In this document: positions 36,668-45,291 of the stretch, one piece after another | Layout: every line of letters begins with the position of its first letter | Numbering within the stretch: position 1 is the stretch's first letter | Assembly (NCBI GenBank): GCA_049840795.1 | Contig: JASGJK010000030.1 | Span: 62,001-126,000 of the forward strand | Length of the DNA stretch: 64,000 bases | Source: UPXZ01 sp049840795 | GTDB taxonomy: Bacteria > Bacteroidota > Bacteroidia > Bacteroidales > Paludibacteraceae | Reading direction: 5' to 3' | The notes under the pieces: generated by a model | What the model saw: only the letters and a program-made list of their open reading frames with translations | The model's database searches: none | What the model was told of the DNA's origin: nothing | Position numbers and translations under genes: made by a program

Positions 36668-36995
36668 ACCGCACCTCCTTCTTTTTAGTCCGGCTGAACA
36701 ATCGGCGGGAATTTTTGCGGTTGATCAGGTAGCGCGGGTGCTGCCGTTTGGCAAGTAGCTTCATAAGCCCGTACTCCCCGTATTTCGCATTCACGTTGAA
36801 AGTCAGCCATACCAATGCGGAGGCGGCGATAACGCCGAAGCCGATACATACCCACTGGTCTATGCCGATCATATACATAATCACGAACACCACGAATACA
36901 GCCAGCAGACCGCCCGCGAAGATGAACAGGTATTGTGCTTTCAAACCCTTAAATTCCACGCTCTTGCCAATGCCTTTATTTACATTGTACTCCAT
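36660..36995 (-). CDS. traF: TraF-like inner-membrane protein (DUF4133)
   Basis: 111 residues with two membrane helices (YLFIFAGGLLAVFVVFVIMY and WVCIGFGVIAASALVWLTF), followed by a basic tail (KLLAKRQHPRYLINRKNSRR). VirB3-like by topology and by position before traG. Its end overlaps the traG start. Confidence 0.86.
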   Translation of the reverse strand: MEYNVNKGIGKSVEFKGLKAQYLFIFAGGLLAVFVVFVIMYMIGIDQWVCIGFGVIAASALVWLTFNVNAKYGEYGLMKLLAKRQHPRYLINRKNSRRLFSRTKKKEVRYA

Positions 36996-37020
36996 TTCGT
37001 TTCGTTATTTTTGAAATGGC

Positions 37021-39301
37021 TTATAAAAAGAAAGAGCGGAGGATGGTCGCGGCGACAATCAGGAAGATACACGCCCCGAACCAACTTGCGGCGGTTTTGC
37101 TTGTATCGGGGTCGCCCGATGAAAACTTGTTAATCGAGTAGGCAAAGGGAATCTCACCCTAAGCCTCTCACAGAACCGTACGTGAAGGTCTCCCCTCATA
37201 CGGCTCTTCTTATTCAGTCAACATGCCAGTTACTTACGTTTCCGATTTCTCGGACTGGCAGTGGGTTTAACTCCCCAAGCCCAATGCGCAAACAAATCCG
37301 GATTTTTCAATGCGATGTCTCCTAACCTGTGAATGGCTTTGGTCTTGAATTTTCTAAACCCTTTGAATTTATTCCGAATCCAACGGGAAAGTTTCAGATT
37401 GATGCGTTGAAGAACTTTCTTTAATACTCCGGGATTAAATCTCCCATAGTAGTTTATCCACCCTTGAATGACAGGATTGATTTGTTTGGCGATATCCTCC
37501 AGTTTCATCTGTACCCACACGTTGTGGTTCCAGTTTCGGAGAGTTTCCCATATCTTCGTCCGCGCCTTTTGACTGACAGCGGGTGAAAAGTTTAGGAATA
37601 CTTCTCCATGTGCATCAATTGAACGTCTCGGTCTAAATGTATAACCAAGAAAATCAAACCGAATGCACTCGTAAGGAATATCACGGTGATTCTTCTTGCA
37701 ATAAACAATCTTCGTCTTTTCTTCATTGAGTTCCAACTTGCAGTCCGCAAACCGTTTCTGAATGGCTCGTTTGATAAACTCTGCCTGTTTCAGACTTACA
37801 CAGTGACAGACAGTATCGTCCGCATATCTTTCAAAGGAAATGTTGGAATGGTTTCTTTTCATCCACTCATCGAAAGTATAGTGCAGGAACAGGTTTGCCA
37901 GTATCGGTCCGATGACCGAGCCTTGCGGCACTCCCTTACTTCTCTGTACCTGTGTTCCGTCTGCTAACTGATACGGAACGGACAGCCAACGTTTGATGTA
38001 CATCATCGACCACGGGCATTTTACATGCCTTTCAAGGGCTCTGACAAGGAGTTCATGGTCTCATGTTATCGAAAAAGCCTTTAATGTCAAGGTCAACGAC
38101 CCAATGAAATGCGTAACAGCGTTCTTTCGCTTTTGCCACTGCATCGAGAGCCGATTTCTTCGGTCGATAAGCATAGGAATCTTCATGAAAATGTGGCTCT
38201 ATTTCCGGTTCTATGGTCATAATCACTACCATCTGTGCCACACGGTCTCCTACCGTTGGGATGCCAAGAGGACGCTTGCCCCCGTTTGGTTTGGGGATTT
38301 CTACCAGTTTAACGGCTGGGGGAAGATAACTTCCTGAACTCATGCGGTTCCATATCTTATACAGATTCCCTTTGAGATTGCTCTCAAAATCTGCTATGGA
38401 CACGTCATCAATCCCTGCTGTTCCCCGGTTTGCTTTTACCCTCTTGTATGCTTCCATTACAAGTTGTTTGGAAATTTCAAATGACTTTGCGTCTTTCATT
38501 AAATCCTCCTAATTTTGTTAGTTGTTTAATTCATTTCGCCGAATAAGCCGGTTCCTTCGCTCCACTCCCATTACAGGAGCTTCGACACTACTATGAACCG
38601 GTCTGTCCCTATACGAAGCATCGGTACTTTCATTCTTACAGGGCCTCTGCTTGAATTTTTCTCTTAGCATCTCCGTACAGGTTCTCACGTTCCTTGTAAG
38701 AGCCTCTGTGTAACTCGTGCCGTCTCTATACCGGATGCCGCTAAAGCAGTAAGCAGGTTTCCCTTTAGCTTGTCCCGAACCAAGTCTAGGAGTTCGGTTT
38801 TGACATCGTCTTGAATATTTCGGTACCTCATCAACGGTTCATTTGCATTCACCTTTTACACAGTTACCTGCCTGCCTCTTGACAGACTTTTCGGACATCG
38901 CTCACGACCATAGCTCTTTACTACAGCCGCATGCCCGTGGTTTGAAACCTCCTCCTGTAAGGCGGTTCCGAGGGGCCGACCCTCATCTCTCACAAAGCAT
39001 CGCACCACTGTTATTCACGCAGCAGTGCGTTCGTGACACACTAGACTTTTATCCCGCCAATCAAGCCGACAACGGCTCCGATGGCGTAGATTAATTTCGT
39101 CCCCGGATCGAAATACGAAGTTACCATATTGGTAGCTTCGGTAATACCTCCGATACCGTTGCCCTGTGCAAAAGCGGATGATACGGCAGCCAGAACAACG
39201 GCCGCCGACATAAGAAATTTTTTCTTTCCAGAAAATTGGATGCGCCTCGGAAAACTATGAGCAAGCTCCCGTTTTCTCTCGGCTTTCAAAATTTTTGTCA
39301 T
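37021..39301 (-). CDS. traE: TraE (DUF4134), interrupted by a group II intron
   Basis: Exon 1 (39301-39042) encodes a signal/membrane region and SYFDPGTKLIYAIGAVVGLI up to GGIKV plus two bases of a Tyr codon. Exon 2 (37132-37021) completes it: NKFSSGDPDTSKTAASWFGA, CIFLIVAATILRSFFL. The exons total 372 bases, exactly 124 codons, and the join recreates the family motif KVYNKFSSGDPD. VirB2-like pilin subunit by size and topology. Its expression depends on splicing of the intron. Confidence 0.85.
37133..39041 (-). mobile_element. Group II intron (1909 bp) inserted in traE
   Basis: The 5' end is GTGTGTCACG, directly after traE codon bases TA. The 3' end is CTACTCGAT, followed by the rest of the gene. 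Domain V is visible as GAGCCGTATGAGG ... CACGTACGGTTC (about 37206-37172 on the minus strand), followed by GTGAGAGG and a domain VI hairpin. It encodes a reverse transcriptase at 37230-38499. Boundaries are set by restoring the traE frame. Confidence 0.85.
37230..38499 (-). CDS. Group II intron reverse transcriptase/maturase, frameshifted
   Basis: About 423 residues if an extra base near 38061-38065 is ignored. RT motifs run in order: KANRGTAGIDDVSIADFESN, VEIPKPNGGKRPLGIPTVGD, DLDIKGFFDN | DHELLVRALERHVKCPWSMM, RSKGVPQGSVIGPILANLFL, and catalytic FERYADDTVCHC. A group II maturase-specific domain follows (QINPVIQGWINYYGRFNPGV). No HNH endonuclease domain is seen at the C-terminus. The indel separates palm motifs, so the protein is dead if the indel is real. 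Confidence 0.85.
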
Positions 39302-39479
39302 ACGATTTTTTAAATTAATGGTACAGGGGGTGGAATAGTCCCCTGTACCGGAATGAATACTTGTTTAACTTAATCTTTTAGTGGTGGGTGTCTGACCCTT
39401 TTGTTTTTGCTTACGCCCGATGCGTAGCTATCCATAATCCCGTTCTTTCATTTTCGTTGTTTTTTAACTGTTACACATC

Positions 39480-40217
39480 TTACCCAAAGCTGCGTGGGTC
39501 AAAACCTTTCGGTGCTTTTACCGCTCCTTCGACCTCTTCCGCCGCTTCCCGTTTCTTACGGTTGAAAGCGGAGAAGTAATCGTCCATAAGCGCGGACACC
39601 AATTTCTTTTTCGGTTCATCGTTTACGAACTGCCCGAATACTTCGGTTTTCCGTATCTCGACCAGTACCCGCCCGGCTTCTTCTTTTTCTGCGGCTGACG
39701 CCTCTTCGGTATTATCTACCGTTCGCACCATATCTGCCAGATCGTCAAAGCCAAGTCCGAGAGCTATTGAAACCCCGGCAACCCCTTCGGTATTTTCGTC
39801 CTCTGTTTCTTCTTCGTCTAAATCCTCATTGTATTCCGGCTCAAATTCGGGGGCTGTGTTCTCAATAACTAAATTGATTTCGTTTGAATTTTCGTCCGTC
39901 ATATTTTCATTGGGCAAGACTGTTTCCGATTCAACCAAAAGGGGTATTACCGGAGCCTCTTTTTTGTTTTCGTCAGCAAATATAGGCTCATTTTCAATCC
40001 CTTTTTCGTTATTAATCAGTGTGGTAGCTTCTGTCCGGGATTGTCTAAGGGTAAATTTGCTTTTGCCGATTATATCTTCTTTCCCGGCGGAGCGGAACGG
40101 ATTAAATGCAGGCTTTTTCGCTGCATTCTTTTTGCGTTTCTGCATTTGTTCCCGAAGCAGGTAGATTGCTACAACTAATGCGTACAATATGATTGCTGAA
40201 ATGATATATCGTCCCAT
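39480..40217 (-). CDS. TraD-like conjugation protein (DUF4122)
   Basis: 245 residues. An N-terminal membrane helix (YIISAIILYALVVAIYLLRE) is followed by a basic stretch (QKRKKNAAKKPAFNPFRSAG), FTLRQSRTEATTLINN, a long acidic low-complexity region (NEDLDEEETEDENTEG) and a C-terminal helical domain (LVSALMDDYFSAFNRKKREA). Position and topology fit the traD slot of Bacteroides conjugative transposons. Part of its sequence (around RQSRTEATT) recurs at 42822-42847. Confidence 0.72.
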   Translation of the reverse strand: MGRYIISAIILYALVVAIYLLREQMQKRKKNAAKKPAFNPFRSAGKEDIIGKSKFTLRQSRTEATTLINNEKGIENEPIFADENKKEAPVIPLLVESETVLPNENMTDENSNEINLVIENTAPEFEPEYNEDLDEEETEDENTEGVAGVSIALGLGFDDLADMVRTVDNTEEASAAEKEEAGRVLVEIRKTEVFGQFVNDEPKKKLVSALMDDYFSAFNRKKREAAEEVEGAVKAPKGFDPRSFG

Positions 40218-40226
40218 ATTAGTAAC

Positions 40227-40685
40227 TTAAAATACATCCGTATTTTTCTTACGGTACAATTTGGTAATCTCATCCTGATAGGTGGCGAAATGATGCTCCA
40301 GTATGTTATCCAAATAATTGAACAGGGAAAATTCATTCTCGCCGATCACACGAACAATTTTCATCATCCGGTCGTGGTGTTCCTTGCGGATATACACGAC
40401 TTTTCCGTTCCGGGTTTTTATGGCGGCTTCCTTGAAAAACAGGCTTTCGTATTCCTGCACCTTATTCTCCCGCCGTTTCAGTTCCTCGCGGGGCTGCTCT
40501 TTCTCTTTCACTGGTTCGGTTTCGACCTCTGTTTCCTGCGGCAACTCCGGCACTTGCTCCGTTTTTGGCACAGGTTCACTGGCTGACGGATCGTAAGGCT
40601 TCAAAACCTTTTCCCGGACGCTGGGTTTGGCATAACTGATTACAGCACCTTTGTCTAACCCGCTTGTATCTGCTCTTTTTGCCAT
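40227..40685 (-). CDS. DUF3408 conjugation protein (TraB-like)
   Basis: 152 residues. A disordered Pro/Glu-rich N-terminal half (PVPKTEQVPELPQETEVETE) precedes the DUF3408 domain (YESLFFKEAAIKTRNGKVVY, IVRVIGENEFSLFNYLDNIL, EHHFATYQDEI), which resembles a ribbon-helix-helix DNA-binding fold. It lies 7 bp after traA and 9 bp before the DUF4122 gene. Probably works with the ParA-like TraA. Confidence 0.8.
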   Translation of the reverse strand: MAKRADTSGLDKGAVISYAKPSVREKVLKPYDPSASEPVPKTEQVPELPQETEVETEPVKEKEQPREELKRRENKVQEYESLFFKEAAIKTRNGKVVYIRKEHHDRMMKIVRVIGENEFSLFNYLDNILEHHFATYQDEITKLYRKKNTDVF

Positions 40686-40692
40686 AGCCCGA

Positions 40693-41454
40693 TTACTTTA
40701 GGATTTCCAGTAATTCATCCGTAAGAGCATCAATGTTGCTTCCTTTGACCAGAGCTTTATCCGCCGGGAATATCGTTGAACGGAACAGGGCTTTGTGGCT
40801 GATGGATTGTTCCTTTCGGAAACGAAGGCTGTTGGGGACAAAGGTTTTCATAACCGGAAAGCTTAAATCTTTTATTACAGCCTCATAAACTTCGTAGAGG
40901 TCGGACTTTTCGCGCCCATCGACAAGATTCCAAAGCAGGTGCATCCCTTTGATATTGGATTTTCCGGGATTAACGATTGTGTCCCGTACAGCGATCAGAT
41001 AGTTAAGTGTGCTTTCCAATACGAAGCGGTCGGCGGCAATCGGAGCTATGATATAGTCCATATTGGCAAGGGCTATAATTAAGTCTTTGTTATTGAGCGT
41101 TCCGGGGAGGTCGAAGAAGATAAAATCATATTCTTCCTCCTCGCATAACGCATCGGCATCATTCAACGCCTCTTCCGTACTGCTCTCTACGACCGGGTAA
41201 AACTTCTTACCATCCAAGCGGGTAATCTGTTCGTAAGCCATTCCCTTGTAAAATTCGTCGTCGTCCACCATCTTAAAATCCCGCTCGCGCAGGTCGGCGA
41301 TTGAGTGTTGCGGAAAATCACAGTCGATTACCGCTACGTTGTAATTTTTCACATAATGCAGGTAGCTTGCGACCAAAACGGTCAGGGTGGTTTTACCTGC
41401 TCCCCCTTTTTGCGTACTGAACGCTACATACTTCGGTTCTTTTTTCATGTTCAC
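40693..41454 (-). CDS. traA: TraA, ParA-family ATPase
   Basis: 253 residues. The deviant Walker A motif of ParA/MinD proteins is STQKGGAGKTTLTVLVASYL near residue 13; Walker A' is VAVIDCDFPQHS; Walker B is YDFIFFDLPGTLN near 110. First gene of the tra operon, so its upstream region (41455-41629) should hold the tra promoter. That region ends directly at the IS1595 copy, which may have separated tra genes from their normal regulators. Confidence 0.85.
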   Translation of the reverse strand: MNMKKEPKYVAFSTQKGGAGKTTLTVLVASYLHYVKNYNVAVIDCDFPQHSIADLRERDFKMVDDDEFYKGMAYEQITRLDGKKFYPVVESSTEEALNDADALCEEEEYDFIFFDLPGTLNNKDLIIALANMDYIIAPIAADRFVLESTLNYLIAVRDTIVNPGKSNIKGMHLLWNLVDGREKSDLYEVYEAVIKDLSFPVMKTFVPNSLRFRKEQSISHKALFRSTIFPADKALVKGSNIDALTDELLEILK

Positions 41455-41629
41455 AAATTTTTAATTAGACATTTATTTGATTATGATAATGTTTGTTCAT
41501 ACCTGTATTTATTCCTGTAAGCCTTATCCTACATACATATTTGTTTATCTGCCTGTCTGAAATCGTATGCTTTCAAAATCTTAAAAACACAAACACGCTT
41601 TCAGATTTTTATGCCTTTATATTTTTATT

Positions 41630-42620
41630 GGTATAGGCGTTTAGGTCGCTGTAATTTTGGATAAATCTGCTACTTTTGTAGCGTGGATATTAGGAAACAA
41701 TATATAGGAGTGAATTCAATAGAGTTCAATAAATATTTTCAGACACAGGAGGATTGCTATCGCTATGTTTCAGAAATAAAATGGTCAGCCGAGCATCCTT
41801 ACCAATGTAAGAAGTGTGGTCATTTGAAATTTGGCAAAGGCAAAAAGCCCTATTCACATCGTTGCGCCAAATGCAATTACGATGAAAGCCCCACTTCTGG
41901 AACTATGTTTGACAAGTTGAAATTTTCATTGCTTATCGCATTTCATATCTGTTTTAAAATTAGCACCAAGAAGAAAGGAATGTCTTCATTGGAATTGTCA
42001 GAGGAATTTGGATTGCGTTAGAAAACAGTATGGGAATTTAAGTGGAAAATCCAACAAGCAATGACAAGTAGCCGTAAAAGCCGATTGGAGGGCAAAGTTC
42101 AGGTTGATGAGTTTCTCATAGGAGAATACGAAGAAGGTAAAGTTGGTCGTAGTGGCGACAGTAAAAAGAAGTTAGTAATTGTTGGGCTTGAAATTTTGGA
42201 AGATAAAAAAGGTGTTGGTCGAGCTTATGCACAAGTAATTGAGCATGCTTCGAGCAAAGAATTTAGACCATTTTTTCAAACATATATCAGCAACGATGCA
42301 AATGTTATTACTGATGTTTGGAAAGGTTATTTACCATTGAAAAAAGACTATCCAAACTTAGAACAAATACCTTCGGAGAAAGGGAAAGGCATGCAGCAGT
42401 TGCATATTCACATAATGAACATTCAGGGATGGCTACGAGGAATACACCACCATTGTTCAAAAGAACGGATGCAAGGTTATCTCGATGAATATCATTTTCG
42501 TTATAATAGACGGACAATGATGGGGTCAATCTTCGATTTACTCATAAAAAGGATGGTTCTAAGCGAACCTAAGAGATTGATTAAAAATAAAATAACAACA
42601 GCGAACTAAGCGCCTATACC
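41630..42620 (+). mobile_element. IS1595-family insertion sequence, copy 2 (complete, 991 bp)
   Basis: Terminal inverted repeats GGTATAGGCGTTTAGGTCGCTG (left) and the complement of CAGCGAACTAAGCGCCTATACC (right) match at 20 of 22 positions. A TACTTTTG promoter box (41671-41678) lies only 4 bp before the GTG start. No clear 8-bp target duplication flanks it. The other copy at the window start is inverted relative to it. Confidence 0.88.
41683..42609 (+). pseudogene. IS1595-family transposase with premature stop
   Basis: Identical to the copy at the window start over their ~620-base overlap, apart from CGC CAG changed to CGT TAG at 42016-42021, which stops translation after 112 residues (zinc-ribbon domain CKKCGH/CAKCNYDES only). 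The catalytic part continues in frame (VQVDEFLIGEYEEGKVGRSG; DANVITDVWKGY; LHIHIMNIQGWLRG; DEYHFRYNRR). It would be inactive unless the stop is read through, but could be mobilised by an intact copy. Confidence 0.85.
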
Positions 42621-43134
42621 AATATTTTAAATAAAATCGTGTGCTTTGGAAATCCTGTCTGTTTGTTCCTTTGTTCAAACAGACAATTTTTCATTTATAC
42701 ATATCTGCATTTAATCTTTAGAACACGCCTGATTTTTCACCTCTGTTTATTCTTTCCAAATCACTTTCAGGAGGCAAATAAACGCCTTCTTTTTTATTCC
42801 CGCACCATATTTTCGAGGAGTGGTAGCTTCTGTCCTGGATTGTCTATTAATATTGATATACAGCGTGTTATTTAATCAGTATAACTTTGCAGCGTGAAAC
42901 GCATGCGCGGATATTCGTACCGCTTTTAAATCCGTTCCGGCACTCATAAAATTGCCCGGCAGGGGGCAGTCTTATGTCCCGAAAATTCGGGATGGGAAAA
43001 TGCCCCTTCAGGGCAAAACGTATTTGCATTTTGGCAAATAGCAAGATGTGTTGTTTGCAGCGTCATTCCATTTTTGCAGCACACAACCTCTTGCTCTTCC
43101 AGAGGGGATTTTCCTCTCCGAAGTCGGGTGTCTA
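42621..43134. other. Remnant DNA right of traA with long inverted repeats
   Basis: No intact gene. 42822-42847 repeats 25 of 26 bases of the DUF4122 gene (40021-40046 region; RQSRTEATT on the minus strand). 43041-43094 is a long interrupted inverted repeat (GCAAGA-GTGTTG-TGCA against its complement), followed by a smaller AGAGGGG/CCTCT hairpin. In intact CTnDOT-like elements mobilisation genes would follow traA; here they are gone. The inverted repeat could be a terminator or an oriT-like remnant. Confidence 0.45.
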
Positions 43135-43178
43135 GTCCTGAAATAGGTTTACAAAAAAAGTAAATAAAATACAGGATT

Positions 43179-43532
43179 ATGAGACAAAAAGTAAAGCGAT
43201 TACCGGACGAGATTAAAATTCAAGTAGTTCAAGATTATCTATCAGGTAATTTTACACAACAAGAACTAATGTTGAAATATAATTTCAGAGGAAAGCATTG
43301 TGTAACCAATTGGATTCGTAAATTTGGAGTTGAAAAACCAACCATTCAACCACCAATGTTAAAGCAATTAAAATCAACCGAAAGTGATTCTTCAAAAGAT
43401 TTGAAGATAAAGCGATTAGAAGAAGAACTCAAACGTGAGCAATTTAAAACATTAGCCTTAAACACTATGATTAACATTGCAGAACGCGAACTTAAAATTG
43501 ATATAAGAAAAAAATCTGGAGCCAAACGGTAA
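43179..43532 (+). CDS. IS3-family transposase OrfA
   Basis: 117 residues. HTH at the N-terminus (DEIKIQVVQDYLSGNFTQQE, LMLKYNFRGKHCVTNWIRKF) binds the IS ends; a leucine-zipper-like helix follows (KDLKIKRLEEELKREQFKTL). Ends just after an A AAA AAA slippery run (43508-43514) that allows a -1 shift into orfB to make the full OrfAB transposase. Confidence 0.88.
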   Translation: MRQKVKRLPDEIKIQVVQDYLSGNFTQQELMLKYNFRGKHCVTNWIRKFGVEKPTIQPPMLKQLKSTESDSSKDLKIKRLEEELKREQFKTLALNTMINIAERELKIDIRKKSGAKR

Positions 43533-44437
43533 CAGAGCTGCGCACAAGTGATTATGGTTCAGATATCGACAGCTTGTGCGACCTGTTTGGCAGAAGTAGG
43601 CAAGCCTACTACCAGCGAAGTAAATATCATTACAAAGAAGAAGTAAAAGAAGAGATTCTGCTTCAATTAGTTGAAAAACAGCGAAAACTGATGCCTAAAA
43701 TTGGAGGTCGGAAGTTGTTGGAGCTAATCCAACCACGTTTACCAACCGAACTAAGCATTGGCAGGGATAGTTTCTTTGATTTTCTGAGAAGATACGGGCT
43801 ATTGGTTGGGAAACGACGAAAGCGGGTAAAAACCACCTATAGCAATCATTGGTTACGTAAGTATCCAAACCTGATTAAAGAATTTGTTCCAATACGGGCA
43901 AATCAATTATGGGTAAGTGATATCATCTATGTTGAAACAATGGCAGGATTCGTTTATTTGAACCTGATAACCGATGCTTATTCCAGGAAAATAGTAGGTT
44001 GGGCAATGGGTGAAACCTTAGAAGCTAAATATACGATTGAAGCCTTAAAAATAGCTTTAAAGCAAGTTTCCAAAGGTACTGAAGGCTTAATTCACCATTC
44101 TGACAGAGGAGTTCAATACTGTTGTGGTGATTATGTCAAGATACTGAATAAGAATCAGGTTCAAATCAGTATGACAGAAAACGGAGATCCTCGTGAAAAT
44201 GCAATAGCAGAGCGTGTTAATGGCATATTAAAAGACGAGTGGTTGAATCAAATGAAGCTAAGTTCGATTGAAGATGCTATAAAAGAGCTAAAGCGAATAG
44301 TTCAGATTTATAATAACTGTCGACCTCATGCCAGTTTGGATATGAAAACACCTGAATATGCTCACAGCCAGTCAGGTGCGTTCAAAAAACATTGGAAAAC
44401 ATATTACAAAACTGCACAAACCGCAGTCTCGTATTAG
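43502..44437 (+). CDS. IS3-family transposase OrfB (made as OrfAB fusion)
   Basis: About 311 residues in the -1 frame from the A7 run (KKKIWSQTVTELRTSDYGSD); an internal TTG at 43574 is the first start codon after that. HTH_21 domain (MCDLFGRSRQAYYQRSKYHY), then an rve integrase core with the DDE triad: WVSDIIYV, HHSDRGVQY, DPRENAIAERVNGILKDEW. Full length with the family C-terminus (YNNCRPHASLDMKTPEYAHS). Confidence 0.88.
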   Translation, partial: YKKKIWSQTVTELRTSDYGSDIDSLCDLFGRSRQAYYQRSKYHYKEEVKEEILLQLVEKQRKLMPKIGGRKLLELIQPRLPTELSIGRDSFFDFLRRYGLLVGKRRKRVKTTYSNHWLRKYPNLIKEFVPIRANQLWVSDIIYVETMAGFVYLNLITDAYSRKIVGWAMGETLEAKYTIEALKIALKQVSKGTEGLIHHSDRGVQYCCGDYVKILNKNQVQISMTENGDPRENAIAERVNGILKDEWLNQMKLSSIEDAIKELKRIVQIYNNCRPHASLDMKTPEYAHSQSGAFKKHWKTYYKTAQTAVSY

Positions 44438-44659
44438 GTTTTTAAGGCATAAATAGCTCTTAGTTGTCATAAAAAAAGGATAGCTGAAAATCAACTATCC
44501 CATTTTTCTGACGTACTTGTCGCTAATCATATTTATTCCTTGTCAGGTTGCTCCTCAGCAGAGCCTGACTCCGCTTCAATATGATAGCACAAAGATAAAT
44601 ATTAAATGTAAAGCAATTACAGGATTGTAAACAAAAAACTGTAAACAAATTTCAGGACG

Positions 44660-45187
44660 ATACACCCTGTCGGGTAGCACATTCAATTTTGTGAAGGGTG
44701 TTGATTTTCCCATATTATATGTATCTTCAAAAAAAGCAGATTTCACCGCTGCAAACAATCGTCAGGCAACAATAGAAGTCTGCTCCAATGTAGCTTACCG
44801 TAAGTCTTGTCTCGGGCATAGGCAACGGCACGCTTATCTTTATGCCAGCCACCAACCCGACAGCTTCTACCCGCACAGCAACAGTTACCGTATCGGCAAC
44901 AGGTGCGGTAGCCAAAATCATTACCATTACACAAGCGGCAGGTGTGCTCACTGAAATAGAAACGAGACACAAAGAAACACTTACACTCATGCCTAACATT
45001 GTCACCAATGGTTTTTTGATAAATGTGGGTGAACAAAAATCAAATATATCTGTTTATGATGTCAGTGGAAATTCAGTGTTAGAAAAACAAATCTCAGGTA
45101 AAAATTATATCGATATTGCATCGCTTCCAATCGGGAGTGTATGTGGTGAAAGCCAATGAGCTAATTGGGAAACTAATAAAAGAATAG
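44660..45187 (+). pseudogene. 3' part of a BACON-domain protein with T9SS-like C-terminal domain
   Basis: Pieces in different frames read KKADFTAANNRQATIEVCSN, LTVSLVSGIGNGTLIFMPAT and TASTRTATVTVSATGAVAK (BACON domain end). A sorting-type C-terminal domain follows: NIVTNGFLINVGEQKSNISV, GKNYIDIASLPIG | GVYVVKANELIGKL. One frame change lies near 44800 and one at the GGG 45133-45135. The 5' end is cut by the IS3 element. It would have been a secreted or surface protein. Confidence 0.68.
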
Positions 45188-45227
45188 AGATTGTTATCTA
45201 TAAATTGTGCAAATTGTATTTTACGTA

Positions 45228-45264
45228 AAAACGCCGCTCTCATTATTAAGAGCGGCGTTTTTTT
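45228..45264. terminator. Strong bidirectional terminator
   Basis: AAAACGCCGCTCT and AGAGCGGCGTTTT form a 13-bp perfect stem with an 8-base loop and a T-run on either strand. It separates the BACON pseudogene from convergent pnp. Confidence 0.9.
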
Positions 45265-45291
45265 ATGTTTATCGATTTGTTAAAATCAAGA

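Larger units (their letters stand above)
6931..43134. mobile_element. CTnDOT-like conjugative transposon, degraded (limits approximate)
   Basis: The span holds rteC, paired tyrosine recombinases, excisionase-like HTH proteins, a ParB-like gene and traA-traQ in CTnDOT order. Absent within it: relaxase/mob genes, a TraG/VirD4-type coupling ATPase, traP primase, rteA/rteB and tetQ. The ends are not defined; I use the hairpin before rteC and the left end of the IS3 element as working limits. Several cargo units and introns have entered it. Confidence 0.65.
43135..44658 (+). mobile_element. IS3-family insertion sequence (1524 bp)
   Basis: Terminal repeats GTCCTGAAAT (left, 43135) and the complement of ATTTCAGGAC (right, ending 44658), extending imperfectly for about 25 bp (GTTTACA words in both). 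It contains overlapping orfA and orfB joined by a -1 shift at an A7 run. No matching 3-bp target duplication is visible (CTA left, GAT right), and it separates transposon DNA from the broken BACON gene, suggesting a deletion or rearrangement at this IS. Confidence 0.85.

Noticed and set aside
1..42620. Composite transposon formed by the two IS1595 copies
   Set aside because: 41 kb span, one transposase inactive, and no flanking duplication visible; shared IS invasion or later inversion is simpler.
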